Assembly (NCBI GenBank): GCA_046290575.1
Contig: JBKAGX010000001.1
Span: 1,156,818 to 1,220,817 of the forward strand
Reading direction: 5' to 3'
Length of the DNA: 64,000 nucleotides
Source: JANQQJ01 sp046290575
GTDB taxonomy: Bacteria; Pseudomonadota; Alphaproteobacteria; SMXS01
Part shown: in pieces, positions 50,265 to 58,589 of the stretch
How positions within the stretch are numbered: the stretch's first letter is position 1
Layout: each line of letters opens with the position of its first letter
Notes under the pieces: model-generated
Told to the model about the DNA's origin: nothing
Database searches by the model: none
The model's input: the letters and a program-made list of their open reading frames with translations, nothing else
Program-made: the position numbers and the translations under genes

Positions 50265-51292
50265 GCGGTTACCGGCTCCTGAGCGGGGGTCAGATCGAAG
50301 GCCTCGGCCAACAGCTCGTAGGAGCGCAGGCGGTCTTTGAAGTCGTAGCAAATGGTCAGGACAACCAGCTCGTTGGTCTGGTAGCTGGCGGCAAATTCGG
50401 TGAGCTGTTGTTTGACCTGCTCCGGCGCACCGATAATCGAATGCACCGTGCGCCGGGCAATCAGCGCCCGGTCCAAATCAGTATACTGATAGTTGGCGGC
50501 TTCTTCGGGTGAGGGGTAGGGGCCCAATTCGCCCTTTTCAAACCGCAGGCGCCAGAGATCACGGCTGGAGGCGATCCGTTGCGCCTCTTCTTCGGTGTCG
50601 GCACAGAGGACGAAAACACCGACGCTGACCTTGGGTACGCCATAGAAGCGGGATGGCCGGAACGCATCGCGATATTGCTTCACGATCTCCTGGCCATCCA
50701 CCGGATTGATAAAGTGTGCGAAGGACAGCGCCAGCCCGAACTGGGCCGCGAGCGAGGCGCTGCCATTACTCGACGCCAGCATCCAGACTTCAGGCACCGT
50801 GTCGGGTTTGGGGGTGGCGATCACCCTGTCGAGGGACCGTGTGGCCGGTGGTGTATCGCTCAGGAACGCCAGCGTATCGGCGACACGGGTGCCGAAATAT
50901 TCCGTACCGATTTGCGAGCCATAGGCCAGGGCGGCGGCTGTCAGCTGGTCGCTGCCCGGGGCGCGGCCGATTCCAAGGTCGATGCGGTTTGGATGCATGG
51001 TCTCAAGAATGCGGAAGTTCTCTGCTACTTTGAGCGGGCTGTAATGGCTGAGCATCACGCCGCCCGAGCCGACGCGGATGCGCGACGTTTCGGCCGCCAG
51101 CCGTGTCACCAGAATTTCCGGCGAGGACCCGGCAAAGCCATGGGTGCTGTGGTGTTCTGCGACCCAGAACCGCGTGTAGCCCAGGCGCTCGGCGGCCTTG
51201 GCCAATTCGATGGTTTCATTGATGGCGTCGGCAGGTGTGCCGCCTTCGCGGATCGGTGACTGGTCGACGATGCTGAGTTTCAGGTCTGTCAT
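50261..51292 (-). CDS. LLM-class flavin-dependent oxidoreductase
   Basis: 343 residues from the ATG at 51292. It belongs to the bacterial luciferase-like group with the MsnO8/YhbW layout: 'LSIVDQSPIREGGTPADAI', 'RFWVAEHHSTHGFAGSSPEI', 'RIRVGSGGVMLSHYSPLKVAENF' in shorter blocks, and 'RIDLGIGRAPGSD'. It uses reduced FMN and O2 or F420-type hydride chemistry; for this branch FMN is likely. It heads a chain with a dicarboxylate symporter, DUF423, a 66-residue protein and a VOC protein, and is divergent from gloA by 67 bp. Confidence 0.93.
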   Translation of the reverse strand: MTDLKLSIVDQSPIREGGTPADAINETIELAKAAERLGYTRFWVAEHHSTHGFAGSSPEILVTRLAAETSRIRVGSGGVMLSHYSPLKVAENFRILETMHPNRIDLGIGRAPGSDQLTAAALAYGSQIGTEYFGTRVADTLAFLSDTPPATRSLDRVIATPKPDTVPEVWMLASSNGSASLAAQFGLALSFAHFINPVDGQEIVKQYRDAFRPSRFYGVPKVSVGVFVLCADTEEEAQRIASSRDLWRLRFEKGELGPYPSPEEAANYQYTDLDRALIARRTVHSIIGAPEQVKQQLTEFAASYQTNELVVLTICYDFKDRLRSYELLAEAFDLTPAQEPVTA

Positions 51293-51359
51293 GGCGCGCG
51301 TCTTGTTGAACCTCGCCCAAGCAGTCGGTAGCTTGGGCCCTGAACCTAAGGAGAGAACC

Positions 51360-51788
51360 ATGGGCCTGACCAGCGAAAACGACCAGCTTCGGCTATTGCA
51401 CACCATGATCCGGGTGAAAGACCTGGATACATCGCTCGATTTCTACTGCAATAAGTTGGGAATGGTGGTCCGCCGCCGCGCCGATTACGAGGACGGACGA
51501 TTCAGCCTCGTCTATCTCGGCTATGAGGATGAGGCGACGGGCACGGTACTGGAATTGACCTGGAACTGGGATCAGGACGAGGCCTACACCCATGGGTCAG
51601 GGTATGGCCATATCGCAATTGGTGCGCAGGATATTCACAGTCTTTGCAGCCGGCTTGAAGGCGAGGGCGTGTCCGTGCCACGCAAGCCCGGTCCGATGGG
51701 CGATTCCGGCATCGATATCGCCTTCATCGAAGATCCTGATGGTTACAAGATCGAAGTCATCCAGTATCCGTTCCCGCCTGTCGCATAG
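51360..51788 (+). CDS. gloA: Lactoylglutathione lyase (glyoxalase I)
   Basis: 142 residues from the ATG at 51360, with AGGAGAG before it. Four metal ligands typical of GloA are visible: His in 'LLHTMIRVKDLDTSLDFY', Glu in 'VLELTWNWD', His in 'GYGHIAIGAQD' and Glu in 'YKIEVIQY'. 'DPDGYKIE' is the family signature. It converts the methylglyoxal-glutathione hemithioacetal to lactoylglutathione. Single gene, divergent from the LLM oxidoreductase. Confidence 0.94.
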   Translation: MGLTSENDQLRLLHTMIRVKDLDTSLDFYCNKLGMVVRRRADYEDGRFSLVYLGYEDEATGTVLELTWNWDQDEAYTHGSGYGHIAIGAQDIHSLCSRLEGEGVSVPRKPGPMGDSGIDIAFIEDPDGYKIEVIQYPFPPVA

Positions 51789-51891
51789 CCGTCACTCGCG
51801 ATCACTTCAGGCTCCACGCGAGTTGTGATACCCTCTTAGGCTGTACTGGGCTGAGGGGCCCGGGATCAGTAACAGTGAAAGGAGGGGGGCC

Positions 51892-52722
51892 ATGAGGCCG
51901 ATCTTTTATGCAGTTATCTGTGCTGGATTGTGGGCCGTGCCGGCGTATGCGGACACGCCGGACTTTGAGAATCAGACGCAGACCATAACGGCGATTGGGG
52001 CACTGTCCGCGGAATGCACCAATTCCGGCCGGGATAACGAGACGGTTACGCCATGCGTTAATGCCTGCGCGACCAGCAAACGGCTGGCGCAGTCGCAATA
52101 TTCGAAATCGTCGCCGTCTATGATGGGCATCAGGGCCGCCTATGAATCGTGCAAGGAAGCGCGCGATGAGGCGCTGGCTGCCGGTTCTGACACGGATCCG
52201 TCAAGCTGGGTGCTGGCCGGTGTTTCCCTTGGTGACGATTTCAACAAGCTGTTCGACACCTTCGACAAGTCGAAGGCCATGGTCGAGGCCAAGGGCTATT
52301 ACAAGGAAGACGGCGTCGAAACCAGCAAGCGGATTTGGTTCTACAAAGAAGGCGAACAGGACGCGGAGCCAGACGTGATCAGCGAATACTCTTTCCAGAT
52401 CCGCGACGGCCAGGTCTTCATCCAGGGCGAGGCAGACGGAAAAAAGCGGATTACGCATTTGCTGTTCAGGCAAAGAGCAGAGAAGCCCGCGGCGGAGCGT
52501 CGCGAGATGGTGGTTGGCCGGTATGGCGAGCCACGCACGGAGAGTGCCGGGATGCTGGAATGGGGATGTGAGAGTGCCCAGTTGCCCTGCCTGCAGGCTG
52601 ATCCCAAGGATCATATGCTGGAGGTGCGCATGCGCCATTCCGAAGCGATGAATGCCTGGCAGAGTACCTATCGCACCATGATGTCCGAAGCCAAGGGCGA
52701 GAGCACCGAGAGCATGTTCTAG
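51892..52722 (+). CDS. Exported protein of unknown function
   Basis: 276 residues with AGGAGG before the ATG. A signal peptide ends at 'AVPAYA' (about 20). The N-terminal third has four cysteines ('SAECTNSG', 'TPCVNACATS', 'YESCKEAR') able to make disulfides; a central part ('GVSLGDDFNKLFDTFDKSKA') resembles short periplasmic domains that compare a stored value with a raw sequence, followed by mixed beta strands; two more cysteines occur near the end ('WGCESAQLPCLQ'). No family recognised. A converging 33-residue gene follows. Confidence 0.78.
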   Translation: MRPIFYAVICAGLWAVPAYADTPDFENQTQTITAIGALSAECTNSGRDNETVTPCVNACATSKRLAQSQYSKSSPSMMGIRAAYESCKEARDEALAAGSDTDPSSWVLAGVSLGDDFNKLFDTFDKSKAMVEAKGYYKEDGVETSKRIWFYKEGEQDAEPDVISEYSFQIRDGQVFIQGEADGKKRITHLLFRQRAEKPAAERREMVVGRYGEPRTESAGMLEWGCESAQLPCLQADPKDHMLEVRMRHSEAMNAWQSTYRTMMSEAKGESTESMF

Positions 52723-52741
52723 GCAGTTAGCGTGTCTTGCT

Positions 52742-52778
52742 AAAAAGGTGGCCGTCCCGGCAAATTGCCGGGACGGCC
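52742..52778 (-). terminator. Terminator of the 33-residue gene
   Basis: GGCCGTCCCGGC and its complement form a perfect 12-base stem with loop AAATT. The T run (ACCTTTTTA) lies on the minus-strand exit side, so it serves the leftward transcript; it may also stop the exported-protein gene on the plus strand. Confidence 0.85.
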
Positions 52779-52830
52779 ATAGAGGGTCGCTTGGTAAAGA
52801 GGGAGTCTGGGAAGCGCGACCTTGGAATTC

Positions 52831-52932
52831 TTAGAACAAGCCGTTCAGGCTCAGAATGACGCCATCTGCAACCACAAGGGCAACGGCGAAGATGGCGAAG
52901 GTTTCGATCACGCTGAATGTCTTGGTGTGCAT
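52831..52932 (-). CDS. 33-residue membrane microprotein
   Basis: A short frame with GAGGAG placed eight bases before its ATG and a strong terminator 53 bp after its stop. The product begins 'MHTKTFSVIETFAIFAVALV' and ends 'SLNGLF': one hydrophobic helix (about 7-30) with a Glu inside and a single Asp near the end. The complete transcription unit and the divergent LysR gene, 114 bp away, support a real gene. I recognise no family; small single-helix proteins often adjust larger membrane complexes. Confidence 0.68.
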   Translation of the reverse strand: MHTKTFSVIETFAIFAVALVVADGVILSLNGLF

Positions 52933-53017
52933 TTCTCGGCTCCTCGGTTCGGGCGGGGCACCCGGTTGATGTGAAAAAACCCTACGCCGACCGATGTCGT
53001 GTGAAAATTATCGACTT

Positions 53018-53044
53018 ATGCAAATTCTCCGTGCATTATTGCAC
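53018..53044. promoter_or_regulatory. Overlapping dyads before the LysR gene
   Basis: ATGCA-N9-TGCAT (53018-53036) overlaps GTGCA-TTAT-TGCAC (53031-53044), which ends two bases before the LysR start. They lie in the divergent region between LysR and the 33-residue gene and could be a LysR binding site. Confidence 0.4.
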
Positions 53045-53046
53045 TC

Positions 53047-54012
53047 ATGATCAATTGGGACGACATTCGGTACTTCCTCGCCGTTGCACGGCAGGGCTCA
53101 ATAACGGCCGCAGCGCGGGACCTTGGCGTGAACCACTCCACCGTGTCGCGGCGGATTGCGGCGTTTGAAGAGGGCATGGGCGCGCGGCTGTTTGACCGCG
53201 TCGCATCCGGTTATGTGTTAACCCAGGCCGGACAGGAAATGGTCGCTTCCGCGCAACGCATGGAGGAAGAGGCACTATCGCTCGACCGCAAGCTCTATGG
53301 CCGCGATACGGAGTTGAATGGCGTGTTGCGGGTGGCAGCGGCCGGACCGTTGGTCAATCCCTTCATCATGGACCAGATGCGCGTCTTTCTGGCGGACTAT
53401 CCCGGCATCAGCATTGAGCTGGTGATATCTCAAGAGGTCGCCAATCTTCACGCACGCGAGGTGGATGTGGCCATCCGTGCCACCAACAATCCACCCGACA
53501 CGCTGGTGGGCAGACGGATGGGCCGGTTGACGGCGATGCTCTACGGGCCGGAGGATTTTGTTGCACCGGGGGAGCCCGGGGCACCTAATTCGGCCGCGGC
53601 ACCCGATCTGGTCACCTATTCCTGGCGCGAACACAATTATGCAGAGGCCCCCTGGTTTCGTGATGTCTATCCGCACGCCAGGGCGCGGCTGACCATCAAC
53701 ACCCCTGACGCGATGCTCGAAGCGATCCGCGCAGGGGTTGGAATTGGTATGTTGCCCTGCCATATCGGCGACATCGCAGACGGGATCCGGCGCCTTCCGC
53801 CCTATCATGCGGAGGGGTTTCTGGACTTGTGGCTGCTCACCCATGCAGATCTCCGCAAAACGGCCAAGGTGCGCGCGTTCATGAATTTCATGGCGGAAGC
53901 CATTCTGCCGCATAAGGATCTGATCGAAGGCCGCCGCCCGCCGCAATTCAGTTCCGCTGAAGACACGCGGATGACCAGCGCTTACAAGCCCATGAGCAAA
54001 TCGGCTCAGTAG
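53047..54012 (+). CDS. LysR-family transcriptional regulator
   Basis: 321 residues. The winged helix-turn-helix is at 1-62 ('WDDIRYFLAVARQGSITAAA', 'HSTVSRRIAAFEEGMGARLF'), followed by a linker helix and the co-inducer domain with 'VDVAIRATNNPPDTLVGRR' and 'EAIRAGVGIGMLPCHIGD'. The HTH with 'NHSTVSRRI' places it with the regulators that act on their divergent neighbour. It is divergent from the 33-residue gene and upstream of a small exported protein and a Rieske oxygenase, so any of these could be its target. Confidence 0.94.
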   Translation: MINWDDIRYFLAVARQGSITAAARDLGVNHSTVSRRIAAFEEGMGARLFDRVASGYVLTQAGQEMVASAQRMEEEALSLDRKLYGRDTELNGVLRVAAAGPLVNPFIMDQMRVFLADYPGISIELVISQEVANLHAREVDVAIRATNNPPDTLVGRRMGRLTAMLYGPEDFVAPGEPGAPNSAAAPDLVTYSWREHNYAEAPWFRDVYPHARARLTINTPDAMLEAIRAGVGIGMLPCHIGDIADGIRRLPPYHAEGFLDLWLLTHADLRKTAKVRAFMNFMAEAILPHKDLIEGRRPPQFSSAEDTRMTSAYKPMSKSAQ

Positions 54013-54078
54013 CTTCGGATTGATTTGCGCCCGGCGGCTGCCGATATCCTGGAGACCGGATCAGCCAAGGGGGCCTTT

Positions 54079-54360
54079 ATGCGTAGTGCGCTTACTCTTT
54101 CTCTTTCATTCATGCTGTTAGCGGCGCCTGTCCATGCTCAGTCGGAACCCGTCGATGAGGTCGAGCAGGCTGCCCGCGCGGCTGCGGAAACCATTCGCAA
54201 AGCGATCGAGCTTTTTGTGGACTCGATCCCGCAATACGAAGCGCCGGAAGTGATGCCGAACGGCGATATTGTGATTCGCCGCAAGCCGAAGCCGGGCGAG
54301 GAGCGGCAACCCTATCCTTATGAGGGCCCCTGCGAAATCGATAGCGAGATCACCATCTGA
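54079..54360 (+). CDS. Small exported protein of unknown function
   Basis: 93 residues from the ATG at 54079, with AAGGGGG ahead. A signal peptide 'ALTLSLSFMLLAAPVHAQ' (about 4-21) precedes an amphipathic helix ('DEVEQAARAAAETIRKAIEL') and a Pro-rich tail 'IVIRRKPKPGEERQPYPYEG'. Bacterial relatives of this type (small periplasmic helix plus 'NGDIVIRRK' tail) exist in alphaproteobacteria but have no function I can name. 66 bp downstream lies the stop-start gap before the Rieske gene region. Confidence 0.7.
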   Translation: MRSALTLSLSFMLLAAPVHAQSEPVDEVEQAARAAAETIRKAIELFVDSIPQYEAPEVMPNGDIVIRRKPKPGEERQPYPYEGPCEIDSEITI

Positions 54361-54454
54361 GGCCGGGCTACTCCCGAAATCGATAGGTGCGGGCTTTGGC
54401 TCTTATCTGATATGCTCTCGGTTCAAATTTCCACGGGAAGCGGAGAGAACCATC

Positions 54455-55810
54455 ATGGCAACCAAGCTGAAAGACGTTGAAGAGTGGCGCGCATCGCCGC
54501 CGGAGAAAGCCCCGGAGCTGCCGCTGCGCGGCCACCGGATGGAAGGCTACCGGTATACGTCGACCGAGTTCTTCAGCCAGGAATGGAATGAAATGTGGAC
54601 GAAGGTCTGGCTGGTGCTGGGCCGCGAGGACGAGATTCCCGAAGCCGGCGACTATCAGATGGAAGAGGTCGGTCCCGAAGCGTTCATCATGGTGCGTCAG
54701 CACGATGGTTCCATTAAGGCTTTCTACAATGTCTGCCATCACCGCGGTGCCCGGCTGGTGTTCAATGAGGTCGGTTTCACCGATTCCTTCATCTGCCCCT
54801 ATCACGGCTGGGATTGGCAGCTGGACGGATCGTTGAAGTCTGTTCAGGATCCGGAAGACTTTCCCGAGGGCGACCCTTGCGGCAAGCTTACGCTGACCGA
54901 AGTGCCGTGTGACACCTTCGCCGGGTTTATCTGGATAAACATGGACCCGGATTGCATCCCGCTCCGCGACTATCTGGGCCCGGTCGTCGATCAGTGGGAA
55001 GCCTATGAGTTTCAGAACTGGAAGCGTTACATGGCGCTTACCGCGACGATCCCGGTGAACTGGAAGGCGATTCAGGACAATTTCAACGAATCCTATCACC
55101 TGCCCACCGTGCATCCGGAATCCGACAGCACGGTCGAGGACAACTACAAGCACACGCAGTTCGACATTTACGAACTGCACCACCGGATGTGGATGAAATC
55201 CGGCACCCCGTCGCACACCATGGAACATACCATTGGCAAGGCTGAGCTGCGCGAACCGCTGATCAGCTCGCTGGAGATGTACGGGCTCGATCCGGAGGAC
55301 TTCAAGGACGATCCTTACGCCACCCGCGAAGCGCTGCAGAAGGCCAAGCGCGAATATGGCGAAAAGCACGGCTACACCCATTACGATAATCTGAAGGATC
55401 ATCAGATTACCGATACCTACCACTACAACATCTTCCCGAACTTTTCGGTCTCGGTGTGGTCGGACGGGTTCCACTTCCTGCGGTCGCGCCCGCACAAATC
55501 AGATCCGAACCAGTGCGTGTTCGACAATTGGTGGTATGCCAGCCAGCCGGAAGGCGAAACCGGCCCGGTCTTTACCGCCGCCGGCCCCGTCGACCGGAAC
55601 GAAGAGGTCGAGCACGACGTGTTCGAATATGGCGAAAAGTCCATGGGCTTCGCGATCGATCAGGATCTGAACGTGACGCCAGGGCAGCAGCTCGGCTTCC
55701 AGTCCCGCGCCTATAAGGGCGCGTATTTAAGTGGGCAGGAAAGCCGCATCCGCCACTATCACGAAGTGATCGACGACTATATCGAAGGGCGCCGCCCGGC
55801 GAAGAAGTAG
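54455..55810 (+). CDS. Rieske non-heme iron oxygenase, alpha subunit (second copy)
   Basis: 451 residues from the ATG at 54455, preceded by CGGAGAG. Rieske ligands are C94, H96 ('YNVCHHRGARL') and C114, H117 ('FICPYHGWDW'); the mononuclear iron site is 'IQDNFNESYHLPTVHPE' with H215 and H220. It shares block order and many residues with the Rieske protein at 8459 ('LKDHQITDTYHYNIFPNFS' corresponds to its partner stretch), so they are paralogues that likely act on related substrates. No electron-transfer partner is adjacent. A strong terminator follows. Confidence 0.93.
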   Translation: MATKLKDVEEWRASPPEKAPELPLRGHRMEGYRYTSTEFFSQEWNEMWTKVWLVLGREDEIPEAGDYQMEEVGPEAFIMVRQHDGSIKAFYNVCHHRGARLVFNEVGFTDSFICPYHGWDWQLDGSLKSVQDPEDFPEGDPCGKLTLTEVPCDTFAGFIWINMDPDCIPLRDYLGPVVDQWEAYEFQNWKRYMALTATIPVNWKAIQDNFNESYHLPTVHPESDSTVEDNYKHTQFDIYELHHRMWMKSGTPSHTMEHTIGKAELREPLISSLEMYGLDPEDFKDDPYATREALQKAKREYGEKHGYTHYDNLKDHQITDTYHYNIFPNFSVSVWSDGFHFLRSRPHKSDPNQCVFDNWWYASQPEGETGPVFTAAGPVDRNEEVEHDVFEYGEKSMGFAIDQDLNVTPGQQLGFQSRAYKGAYLSGQESRIRHYHEVIDDYIEGRRPAKK

Positions 55811-55835
55811 TCGTTATCGCAGACACGAAATGGGA

Positions 55836-55867
55836 AAGGCCCGGTCATCCGACCGGGCCTTTTCTTT
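55836..55867 (+). terminator. Rho-independent terminator after the second Rieske gene
   Basis: AAGGCCCGGTC and GACCGGGCCTT form a perfect 11-base stem with loop ATCC, followed by TTCTTT. It lies 25 bp after the Rieske stop codon. Confidence 0.93.
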
Positions 55868-55879
55868 CGATGATTAAGC

Positions 55880-55970
55880 TATTAAGGGGACAGTATACCG
55901 AATTCAGGCCTACCCGGCGGAGCGGAAATCCAGTCCTACTGACTGAATTAGGTATACTGTCCCCTTAATA
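55880..55970. repeat. 91-bp palindromic element, GGGGACAGTATACC arms
   Basis: The 28-base ends (55880-55907 and 55943-55970) are inverted repeats with a single mismatch; each contains TATTAAGGGGACAGTATACC. The 35-base middle is unrelated. The arms match the hairpin at 23204-23252. No coding capacity; a non-autonomous mobile element is the likeliest explanation. Confidence 0.82.
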
Positions 55971-55998
55971 GCAGCCCCCTTTATAGCCAAGTGAAGGC

Positions 55999-57237
55999 TT
56001 AAACAATCAACCCCGCCAGGGCGCCGGTCATGCAGGTGGCGAGCGTCCCGGCGATGATGGATTTGAGGCCGAGCGCCGTGATCTCCGTGCGGCGGTCGGG
56101 GCAGATGGTTGCCAGCCCGCCGATCATGATGCCCACGCTGCCGAAATTGGCGAAGCCGCACAGCGCATAGGTCATGATGACGCGGCTGTGGTCCGACAGG
56201 GCGTTGGGGGCCAGCGCTGCCATGTCGGAATAGGCGATCAATTCGTTGAGGATCACTTTGGTGCCGAGCAACTCGCCTGCCACCTGCGCTTCTGCCCAGG
56301 GGATGCCGATCAGCCAGGCGATCGGCGCGAACAGCCAGCTGGCCATGCGCTCCAGCGAGAGCGGTGCGCCGTTCAGATCAGGCGCAAGGCCCAGAATTTG
56401 ATTCACAATTGCCACCAGCGCCACCAGCACGATCAGCATGGCGATCACATTGATCAGCAGCGGAATGCCGTCTGCGGTGCCGCGGGTGATCGCGTCCATG
56501 GAACTGCGCGCTTCGGAAGGCGGGATATCAAGGGAGTCATCGCTCGGCTCGGCGCCGCTGGGCACCATGAGGGCCGCGATCATGATCGCGGCAGGGGCGC
56601 TGATCAGCGAGGCCACGATCAAGTGCCCCGCTGCGCCCGGCAGAATGGGGCCCAGGATCGTCGCATAGAGCGCGAACATGGTGCCCGCGATGGTGGCCAT
56701 GCCGCAGGTCATCACCATGAACAGCTCGCCGCGGCCCAGCCGGTTCATATAGGGCTTGATCAGCAGCGGTGCCTCGACCATGCCGATAAAAACATTGAGT
56801 GCCGCACCGACGCCCACCGGTCCGCCGATCCCCAGGCTGCGCTGCAACAGCCAGGCGAAGCCGCGTACCACGCGCGGCAGAATGTTCCAGTAGAACAGCA
56901 GGGCGCTGAGCGCGCTGACAATCAGCATCAGCGGCAGCGCCTGGAACGCGAAGATGAAGGTCTGTCCCGGGCGCGTCTCAGCGAAGGGCAGGGCGCCACC
57001 GCCGATGTAACCGAACACGAAGGAGGTGCCCGCCTCCGTTGCCGTCTGCAGCGCATCCACACCGCGGGCGATCACCAGAAAAAGTTCGGGGGAGCCGGGG
57101 ATTTTCAGCAGCAGCAGCGCCAAGATCACTTGCAGCGCCAGGCCGCCGCCTATCAGCCGCCAGCGCAGGGCGCGCTTGTCTTCGCTGATCGCCCAGGCAA
57201 GCGCGATCAATACAAAGATGCCCAAAATAGCCTGCAT
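55999..57237 (-). CDS. Concentrative nucleoside transporter (CNT/NupC family)
   Basis: 412 residues from the ATG at 57237 (MQAILGIFVLIALAW). CNT architecture: three N-terminal helices, a hairpin with 'SFVFGYIGGGALPFAETRPG', core helices with 'GVGAALNVFIGMVEAPLLIK' (nucleoside and Na+ contacts) and 'TCGMATIAGTMFALY', and the second half 'LNELIAYSDMA' and 'YALCGFANFGSVGIMIGG', which carry ribose-binding Glu and Asn. It imports nucleosides with Na+ or H+. Single gene, divergent from the phosphatase gene. Confidence 0.95.
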   Translation of the reverse strand: MQAILGIFVLIALAWAISEDKRALRWRLIGGGLALQVILALLLLKIPGSPELFLVIARGVDALQTATEAGTSFVFGYIGGGALPFAETRPGQTFIFAFQALPLMLIVSALSALLFYWNILPRVVRGFAWLLQRSLGIGGPVGVGAALNVFIGMVEAPLLIKPYMNRLGRGELFMVMTCGMATIAGTMFALYATILGPILPGAAGHLIVASLISAPAAIMIAALMVPSGAEPSDDSLDIPPSEARSSMDAITRGTADGIPLLINVIAMLIVLVALVAIVNQILGLAPDLNGAPLSLERMASWLFAPIAWLIGIPWAEAQVAGELLGTKVILNELIAYSDMAALAPNALSDHSRVIMTYALCGFANFGSVGIMIGGLATICPDRRTEITALGLKSIIAGTLATCMTGALAGLIV

Positions 57238-57329
57238 GTTCCCTCCTGACCCGCAAGAAGCATAGGGCGCGCACGGTCGATCCTCCATATGCTATATAGC
57301 TGTCACACTTTTTCCTTAGGATGCCGTCC

Positions 57330-58112
57330 ATGAGTACACAATCAGCAGAGTCTCCCGCCCGCGTCCTGCCGCTGGAGGGCGCGACAAACTTCCGCGATCT
57401 GGGCGGGTACAAAACCCGTGATGGCCGGCACACCAAATGGCGTCACCTCTATCGGTCGAATTCTCTGGCCGGGCTCACTGATTCAGATCTCGCGCATGTC
57501 GCCGACCTGAACATCAAAGTCGTCTGCGATTTCAGGCGCGACGAAGAGCGGGTGGAAAATCCCTCGCGGCTACCGGACGCCAATGCCCCTGACGTTATCC
57601 CGTTCTCGATCGGACCGGACCGCGAAGAGTCCGAGCTTTTCAAGGTGCTGCAGCAGAGCAATGTGACGGAAGCCACACTGGGTGCGGCGATGCAGAATGC
57701 CTACCGGGCCTATGCGCAGCAGTTTACCGGCGCCTATGCCCGCTTCATGCGGCTCTGTGCGCAGGCCGATCAACTGCCGCTTTTGTTCCACTGCGCCGCA
57801 GGCAAGGACCGCACCGGCTGGGGTGCTGCCATTCTGCTGGAAGCGCTGGGGGTCGACCGCGACACGATCTATCACGACTACGAACTGACCAATCAGTATC
57901 TGGTGCGCAATCTTGATGCGCTGGCGGAGAAGTACCCGGATATGGAGTCGCTGGAGGTGTTTCACACCATGCTGGCCGCGCATCCGGACTATCTGGCCGC
58001 GGGCCACAAGGCGATGGAAGACACCTTTGGCAGCTTCGACGCCTATCTGGAAAACGGCCTGGGCTTTACCGCCGAAGAGCGCCGCACGATGAAGGACCAT
58101 CTGCTGGAGTAG
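57330..58112 (+). CDS. Protein tyrosine/serine phosphatase (dual-specificity type)
   Basis: 260 residues from the ATG at 57330; an ATG nine bases earlier is possible, but the AGG at about 57318 suits the later one. The P-loop is 'FHCAAGKDRTGWG' (C155, R161) and the N-terminal 'GATNFRDLGGYKTRDG' is typical of the bacterial Y_phosphatase3 group (IphP, LipA). These act on phosphotyrosine or phosphoinositide-like substrates. No signal peptide, so cytoplasmic. Divergent from the nucleoside transporter; nothing ties the two together. Confidence 0.93.
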   Translation: MSTQSAESPARVLPLEGATNFRDLGGYKTRDGRHTKWRHLYRSNSLAGLTDSDLAHVADLNIKVVCDFRRDEERVENPSRLPDANAPDVIPFSIGPDREESELFKVLQQSNVTEATLGAAMQNAYRAYAQQFTGAYARFMRLCAQADQLPLLFHCAAGKDRTGWGAAILLEALGVDRDTIYHDYELTNQYLVRNLDALAEKYPDMESLEVFHTMLAAHPDYLAAGHKAMEDTFGSFDAYLENGLGFTAEERRTMKDHLLE

Positions 58113-58192
58113 TGGACGCATAGTCGTTCAAAGGGCATGCTAGGGTTCTGACGGAGAGGCCTGCGGACCCGAAACGACCTGCGAGAGATCAA

Positions 58193-58582
58193 ATGATGAA
58201 GACCCGGCTATCTATGATCACTGGCGCTGTCCTGTTGCTGGCCATGCCGGCCTGTGCCGAGGCGCCGGTATCAACCGCCAACACGTTCGATCAGTTCAAG
58301 GCTCAATTCTGTGAAGCAAACCGCGCGCAGGAGCATATTTTCGTGCTGCCGCTGGCATCGTTCGATGAGCATGACAGCATCGACTGTGAATTCGGCACAT
58401 CGGGCCTGCGCAAGGCCGAACCGGCCGACGACCCCGGCCATGTGGTGCTGAACGTCGACCCGCCCGCGGATGTGCCCAGCGCGTTCGATTGCGATTCCAA
58501 GGCGGATGTGGGCATGACCTATGTGGCGCTGAACTGTCTGCCCGCCAATCGTGAAGCGGCCGACCACCAGAAGCCGGAATAG
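58193..58582 (+). CDS. Small exported protein of unknown function
   Basis: 129 residues. A hydrophobic N-terminal segment ends at 'LLLAMPACAEAP'; the Cys could be a non-standard lipobox, but 'MPAC' is a poor one, so a cleaved signal is as likely. The mature part has four further cysteines ('AQFCEANR', 'SIDCEFG', 'AFDCDSKAD', 'ALNCLPAN') in a pattern that could make two disulfides, and is acidic. No family recognised. Converges on the racemase gene 7 bp away. Confidence 0.72.
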   Translation: MMKTRLSMITGAVLLLAMPACAEAPVSTANTFDQFKAQFCEANRAQEHIFVLPLASFDEHDSIDCEFGTSGLRKAEPADDPGHVVLNVDPPADVPSAFDCDSKADVGMTYVALNCLPANREAADHQKPE

Positions 58583-58589
58583 CCTTCGC

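Noticed and set aside
54368..57249. Long frames opposite the second Rieske gene and the nucleoside transporter
   Set aside because: Low-complexity His/Gln/Arg text with no domain; the opposite strands carry complete enzymes and transporter signatures.
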